NCBI GenBank assembly: GCA_965222935.1
Contig: CBDCVA010000002.1
Location: 372,001-436,000, forward strand
Length of the DNA stretch: 64,000 nucleotides
Direction of reading: 5' to 3'
Source: CBDCVA01 sp965222935 [NCBI: Candidatus Latescibacterota bacterium]
Lineage (GTDB): Bacteria > Latescibacterota > CBDCVA01
Shown here: piece after piece, positions 60,039 to 64,000 of the stretch
How positions within the stretch are numbered: position 1 is the stretch's first letter
How the letters are laid out: each line of letters begins with the position of its first letter
Made by a program: the position numbers and the translations under genes
The notes under the pieces: model-generated
The model's database searches: none
What the model saw: only the letters and a program-made list of their open reading frames with translations
What the model was told of the DNA's origin: nothing

Positions 60039-61157
60039 TCACCCACTGCTGGAGGCGAGCTGTAAGCAGTCGGGTGGCTTCTCTGGTTCTGCGAACGTTT
60101 TTCTGACCTTGTACGTCGTTGCCCAGAGCCCTAGCACTTTCACCCTCCACTCCGCGCGCCAAGGCAACCCATGTTGACGCAAGGCGCTTTCCAGCGCCCT
60201 CGAATCCGCAGTCAGCAAGACCATCCGCCCATCTGGTTTGAGCCTGCTCGTCCAATTCTGGATGAGTGCCGGATAGAGCCCTCGGTTGTTTGCCCTGGTG
60301 GAGTACTGTCTGCCGAAAGGCAGGTTGCATACAATACAGTCTATCGAGGATGCCCCGAGTGGTAGGTTGGTGGCGTTCCATCGTTGGACACAGACGCCGT
60401 GCCCTCTCAATCTTCGCGTCGTTAGCTCCACGGCCTCTTTGTCATTGTCCCCTCCGGCGAAGGAAGCTCCCATTTCCTGAACGACTCCCTCCGACAGGAT
60501 CGTACCTGTGCCGCACATTGGGTCCAGAACGAACTCGTCTCTGCGGGGAGTAGCGGTGCGAATTAATGCTGCTGCGATAGTTGGTCTCAGTGCCCCCTCG
60601 CGAAGCACAGGCACTTGAGCTCGGTATCTCATTCTCTCGTCTGACAAGCGAAATCCGAGATGTAGCCGTTCATCTATATAAAAGGCCCATAACTCAATCG
60701 TCGCAGGATCACTGTGCGTCCACTTGGGGAAGGCAGCCCAAATCGCGGCGTTGACTCTTCTCGCGATATCTTTGCGACGGACTCGCCTGTCACGGTCTTG
60801 TTTCACGAAGCAGTTGAACGAAGGGCGTCCCGGCTTCTTTGGTCGAAACAATCGGTTCCTTAGTTCCAGACCTTTCAGTATAACAGAACTACTGACAAGA
60901 GTGTCGAGTTTCGACAAATCGCGCCTTGTGGACACGCGTTGTGGTGCTCCCATCAACCAGAAGACATCCTCCACCGTCCGTAATGCCGGTAACTTGGCGA
61001 CGTCCGTGGACTCCAAAACACATCGCACGAAATCGTAGTTCGGTAGTCTCTCGACGTTGCTCTGCCGGCTTGAACAAACGACAAGTTCCTGGAGGGCCAC
61101 GCCGCCAAGCCCGGCGAACGTCAGCAGGGCGAACTCGTCTCGGTCTCGGGCGGACAT
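60039..61157 (-). CDS. THUMP-domain RNA guanine-N2 methyltransferase (TrmN/Trm14-like)
   Basis: 372 residues. The N-terminal 170 contain a THUMP-type RNA-binding region (RDEFALLTFAGLGGVALQEL), and the C-terminal part is a Rossmann methyltransferase with LDPMCGTGTIL (SAM binding), FAGGDNDKEAVELT and the catalytic NLPFG (N-P-P-F type). These features fit enzymes that methylate guanine in tRNA. ATG at 61157 is preceded by GGAGAAATGGAGA. It starts the minus-strand run that ends with the ABC transporter genes; the methyltransferase gene downstream on the plus strand is divergent. Confidence 0.85.
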   Translation of the reverse strand: MSARDRDEFALLTFAGLGGVALQELVVCSSRQSNVERLPNYDFVRCVLESTDVAKLPALRTVEDVFWLMGAPQRVSTRRDLSKLDTLVSSSVILKGLELRNRLFRPKKPGRPSFNCFVKQDRDRRVRRKDIARRVNAAIWAAFPKWTHSDPATIELWAFYIDERLHLGFRLSDERMRYRAQVPVLREGALRPTIAAALIRTATPRRDEFVLDPMCGTGTILSEGVVQEMGASFAGGDNDKEAVELTTRRLRGHGVCVQRWNATNLPLGASSIDCIVCNLPFGRQYSTRANNRGLYPALIQNWTSRLKPDGRMVLLTADSRALESALRQHGLPWRAEWRVKVLGLWATTYKVRKTFAEPEKPPDCLQLASSSG

Positions 61158-61237
61158 TCTCCATTTCTCCTACCGGAGAACTCTCAATATATTGCCGCAG
61201 GGCCGCGCGGGCGACTCCGATAGCGCTCGTAGGACGC

Positions 61238-62010
61238 ATGGGAAATCCGCGCCGAATGGCTGAATACTACGACGACCGCGAGGGGCGAGTAGATTTCGAC
61301 ATGGCCTTCTACCTGGAATATGCTCGGGAGTGTGGTTCTCCCATTCTCGAACTTGCATGCGGTACGGGACGCGTTCTCCTGCCCCTTGCGCGAGCGGAGT
61401 TCGACGTTTTCGGCTTGGACCTCTCGGAGAGGATGCTCGCCGTTTGCAGACGGAAACTATCGGAGGAGAAGCTCTCGGAACGAGTCGGGCTGTTCTGGGC
61501 GAACATGTCCACCTTCGATCTGCCCTGCAAGAACCTCTCGCTGATCTATGTCCCCGTACGTTCGGGTTTATGCACCTGTTCACTCCCCAGGCGCAGATGG
61601 GCTGCTTGACGCGCGCCTACGGCCACCTCCGCGCGGGAGGTCTTTTCATCGTCGACGTCTTTGCCCCAAGCTACGCAGCGCTCATCCAGGAACCGGACGC
61701 GCCTTTCAAAGTCAGGAGGCGATACCGCCTCGTCAACGGTAATCGCGTCGTCCGTAAGGAGCGATTCGTCAAAAACGACCCCGTCATGCAGATTCAACAC
61801 TCCGAATTAAGGCTTGAGGAAATTTCCCCGTCGGGTGATCTTGTCCGAGAACGGGTCGTGCCAGTGGACATGCGCTACACGTTCCGGTACGAGCTTGAGT
61901 TGCTCCTCGAAAAGGCCGGTTTTGACGTTGTAGATGTTTTTCGATACTATGATCGGAATGTCTACGATGGCACCGGTGAGATCATCATGGTCGGCACGAA
62001 ATCCGGATGA
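61238..62010 (+). pseudogene. Class I SAM methyltransferase, frameshifted
   Basis: From ATG 61238 (or 61256) the first frame gives AEYYDDREGRVDFDMAFYLE, LELACGTGRVLLPLA (SAM motif I), FGLDLSERMLAV and up to SLIYVPVRS. At about 61560-61567 (a GGG run) a base is missing, and the neighbouring frame continues FMHLFTPQAQMGCLTRAYGH, GGLFIVDVFAP and LLEKAGFDVVDVFRYYD to the stop at 62010. The whole would be about 257 residues, normal for small-molecule methyltransferases of this kind. Either a recent inactivation or a sequencing error. Confidence 0.6.
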
Positions 62011-62201
62011 AGGAACGCCCAGCCATTGCGGCAGTGGATGGCCATTACGCCAGCACTTCAAGGCCACCACTGACCCGCAACGATAGTTGCACGAACGTAT
62101 GCTAGATTCCTACCATATTAGGCCTATTTTCCCATCCTGGACCCTGAGGCCTCTCCGAGACTCGAAGGATGGCCGGAGGGCGCGGTCGGGGTGACGTGGC
62201 C

Positions 62202-63194
62202 ATGTTCATTGACGAGACAGTCGTTGAAGTCCACGCCGGCGCCGGCGGGGATGGTATCGTGAGCTTCCGGCGCGAGAGGTTCGTGCCGCGCGGCGGTCCC
62301 GACGGCGGCGACGGTGGAGACGGTGGGGACGTAGTGATCGAAGCGGCGACGAACCTGCGGACGCTCCACGACCAACGTTACCAGCCCCTCCTTCACGCCG
62401 AGCGGGGTGGCAAGGGGTCCGGCAAGAAGATGACGGGACGACGCGGCGCCGACTGCACTATCCGGGTGCCCGTGGGCACGCTCGTGTGGGATACGGAGAC
62501 TGACGCGCTCCTAGCCGATCTTGCGGAACCCGGTGCGCGCGTCGTCGTCGCGGGAGGAGGCCGCCGAGGCCGCGGGAACGCGCGCTTTGCGACCGCCACG
62601 CGCCAGGTGCCGCGACGGGCGGAATCGGGCGCTCCCGGAGAGGCGCGGAGGCTCCGCCTCGAACTGAAGCTCCTGGCGGATGTGGGCCTGGTCGGCTTCC
62701 CCAACGTGGGGAAATCCACGCTCCTATCGCGCCTCTCGGCGGCACGCCCCCGGATCGCGGACTATCCCTTCACGACCTTGGGCCCTCACCTTGGGATCGT
62801 CCCCGCCGGCAGGTTTCAGAGCTTTGTCATGGCGGACCTTCCCGGTCTTATCGAGGGTGCGGCCCAGGGCAAGGGGCTGGGCCACCGCTTTCTGCGGCAC
62901 ATCGAGCGCACGCGGCTGTTGCTCTTCTGCCTCGAAGCCACGACCCCCGACCCAGCCAAAGAGCTCGCGGTCCTGCACGGAGAGCTAGCCGCTTACAGCC
63001 CAGAACTCGCACAAAAGCCCGCCCAGATCGCCCTCACCAAGGTCGACCTGATGCCCGAGGCACCGGTGGGTGTGATGATAGACGGCGGGCGGGCGCTCCC
63101 CATCTCGGCCGTCAGCGGGGCAGGTCTCGAGAAGCTCGTCAGGAGTCTCGCCGCGGCCCTCGGCCTCGATGCTGACCCGGGAGCCAACCCATGA
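62202..63194 (+). CDS. obgE: GTPase Obg
   Basis: 330 residues. The Obg fold has GGDGIVSFRRERFVPRGGP and the Gly-rich GGDGGDGGDGG-like strands, and the GTPase domain has GFPNVGKS (G1), the Thr of ADYPFTTL (G2), DLPGLIEGA (G3) and TKVD (G4). Obg acts in ribosome assembly, stringent control and cell-cycle progression. I start it at the ATG at 62202 because Obg begins M-F-x-D; the ATG at 62169 would add 11 unrelated residues. The C-terminal Obg tail is short. dprA overlaps its stop by 4 bases. Confidence 0.93.
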   Translation: MFIDETVVEVHAGAGGDGIVSFRRERFVPRGGPDGGDGGDGGDVVIEAATNLRTLHDQRYQPLLHAERGGKGSGKKMTGRRGADCTIRVPVGTLVWDTETDALLADLAEPGARVVVAGGGRRGRGNARFATATRQVPRRAESGAPGEARRLRLELKLLADVGLVGFPNVGKSTLLSRLSAARPRIADYPFTTLGPHLGIVPAGRFQSFVMADLPGLIEGAAQGKGLGHRFLRHIERTRLLLFCLEATTPDPAKELAVLHGELAAYSPELAQKPAQIALTKVDLMPEAPVGVMIDGGRALPISAVSGAGLEKLVRSLAAALGLDADPGANP

Positions 63195-64000
63195 TGAGCG
63201 ACGCCGAGCTCCGCGCCCACCTTCAGCTCCTGCTCACGCCGGGCGTTGGGCCGCAGCGGCACGCGGCACTGGTGCGGCGCTTCGGCTCGGCGGCCGGGGC
63301 GGTGCGCGCCCCACTCGCGGATATCGCCGCACTACCAGGCTTCGGTGGGGAGATCGTCCAGGCGGTTGCGGCTGGGGTAGACGCCGCGCGGATCGCGGCG
63401 CAGCTTGAGGCCATCGAGCGTTATGACGTGGCCGCTCTTCCCTTCACCGATCCGGCCTACCCCGACCGTCTGCGTCAGACCTACGCCTTCCCGGCACTCC
63501 TGTTCGTACGTGGAGACCCCGCGCATCTCTCGAAGCCGGCGATCGCCATCGTGGGAAGGCGACGGGCTACCGCGTACGGCCGCAACGCCACAAGGATGCT
63601 AGCGCAGGAGCTCGCCCAGCGCGGGATCGTGATCACGAGCGGTATGGCGCGCGGGATTGACTCGCAGGCGCACGTCGCAGCGCTCGAAGCGGGCGGCACG
63701 ACCGTCGCCGTCCTGGGTTCGGGCGCCGATGTCCCCTACCCGACGCAGCGGCGCGACCTCTACGGGGAGATCGTCGCGCGCGGTGCGGTGGTCTCGGAGC
63801 TACCGATGGGGACCAAGCCCATAGGGCAGCATTTCATCATGCGCAACCGGATCATCTCGGGGCTCTCGCTCGGCGTCATCATCGCCGAGGCCGGCGAACA
63901 TTCGGGGGTCTTCCACACCGCGCGCTTTGCCCTCGACCAGAACCGCGAGCTCTTCGCGGTGCCCGGAAACATCACCCAGAGCACGAGCAGAGGTGCCAAC
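63191..64000 (+). CDS. dprA: DNA-processing protein DprA, 3' end cut by window edge
   Basis: The ATG at 63191 overlaps the obgE stop (ATGA). The 270 residues in the window are the N-terminal part: an HhH-like segment (PGVGPQRHAALVRRFG), then the Rossmann DprA domain with AIVGRRRATAYGR, ITSGMARGIDSQAHVAAL, RNRIISGLSLGVII and ELFAVPGNI. DprA binds single-stranded DNA and loads RecA in natural transformation. The frame is still open at the right edge. Confidence 0.92.
   Translation, partial: MMSDAELRAHLQLLLTPGVGPQRHAALVRRFGSAAGAVRAPLADIAALPGFGGEIVQAVAAGVDAARIAAQLEAIERYDVAALPFTDPAYPDRLRQTYAFPALLFVRGDPAHLSKPAIAIVGRRRATAYGRNATRMLAQELAQRGIVITSGMARGIDSQAHVAALEAGGTTVAVLGSGADVPYPTQRRDLYGEIVARGAVVSELPMGTKPIGQHFIMRNRIISGLSLGVIIAEAGEHSGVFHTARFALDQNRELFAVPGNITQSTSRGAN

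Overview
This 64 kb window is GC-rich bacterial chromosome (roughly 60% GC by eye). It carries about 50 recognisable protein genes, two tRNA genes, and no rRNA, CRISPR array, insertion sequence or prophage that I can see. It looks Gram-negative: there is a BamD-like lipoprotein, a CpoB/YbgF-like protein, signal peptides and a periplasmic binding protein. The organism is probably environmental and uncultured. The mix of enolase-superfamily, SMP-30, SDR, RraA, M81 and TIM-barrel sugar genes, plus a secreted propeller protein ending in a FlgD/sorting-type domain, fits Latescibacterota- or Poribacteria-like lineages. That placement is inference from gene content, not a phylogeny.

Layout. 1-11 kb: acyltransferase (cut by the left edge), aminoglycoside-nucleotidyltransferase homologue, lipoprotein amidohydrolase, a broken second nucleotidyltransferase, HAD-IB phosphatase, zinc dehydrogenase, a lower-GC LarA-like protein, lipid kinase and an enolase-superfamily protein. 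11-24 kb: a sugar-catabolic neighbourhood with lactonase-like SMP-30, two SDRs, an M81 peptidase, an RraA-like protein, a 1182-residue GH106-like glycosidase, a TIM-barrel protein and two tandem 397-residue paralogues of unknown function. 24-31 kb: alanine-racemase-like protein, phosphodiesterase behind a palindromic operator, tRNA-His, a DUF547 protein, then a visibly decaying patch (interrupted channel gene, PIN gene without a normal start, enolase tail, interrupted unknown gene), followed by a two-domain disulfide oxidoreductase and a cupin.

31-46 kb: VWA/MoxR pair, HD phosphohydrolase, SDR, CoA-binding protein, then a long minus-strand housekeeping block reading dapF-glnD-cpoB-unknown-bamD-nadD-polA with several overlapping or abutting genes. 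46-53 kb: variant radical-SAM protein, tRNA-Lys, corrinoid protein with a clear terminator, sugar isomerase, chorismate-using synthase and the secreted propeller protein. 53-61 kb: a minus-strand run containing an RNA methyltransferase, amidohydrolase, PolX-like protein, 2-hydroxyacid dehydrogenase, a probable selenoprotein peroxiredoxin, and an ABC binding protein and ATPase without a permease. The window ends with a frameshifted methyltransferase, obgE and dprA (cut by the right edge).

The most notable item is the peroxiredoxin at 55478-56002. An in-frame UGA sits exactly where the redox cysteine of the W-C-P-x-C motif belongs, and a hairpin with an AGGU loop follows 25 nt later, as expected for a bacterial SECIS element. 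The caution is that at least five single-base frameshifts elsewhere show that either the assembly has indel errors or some genes here are decaying.
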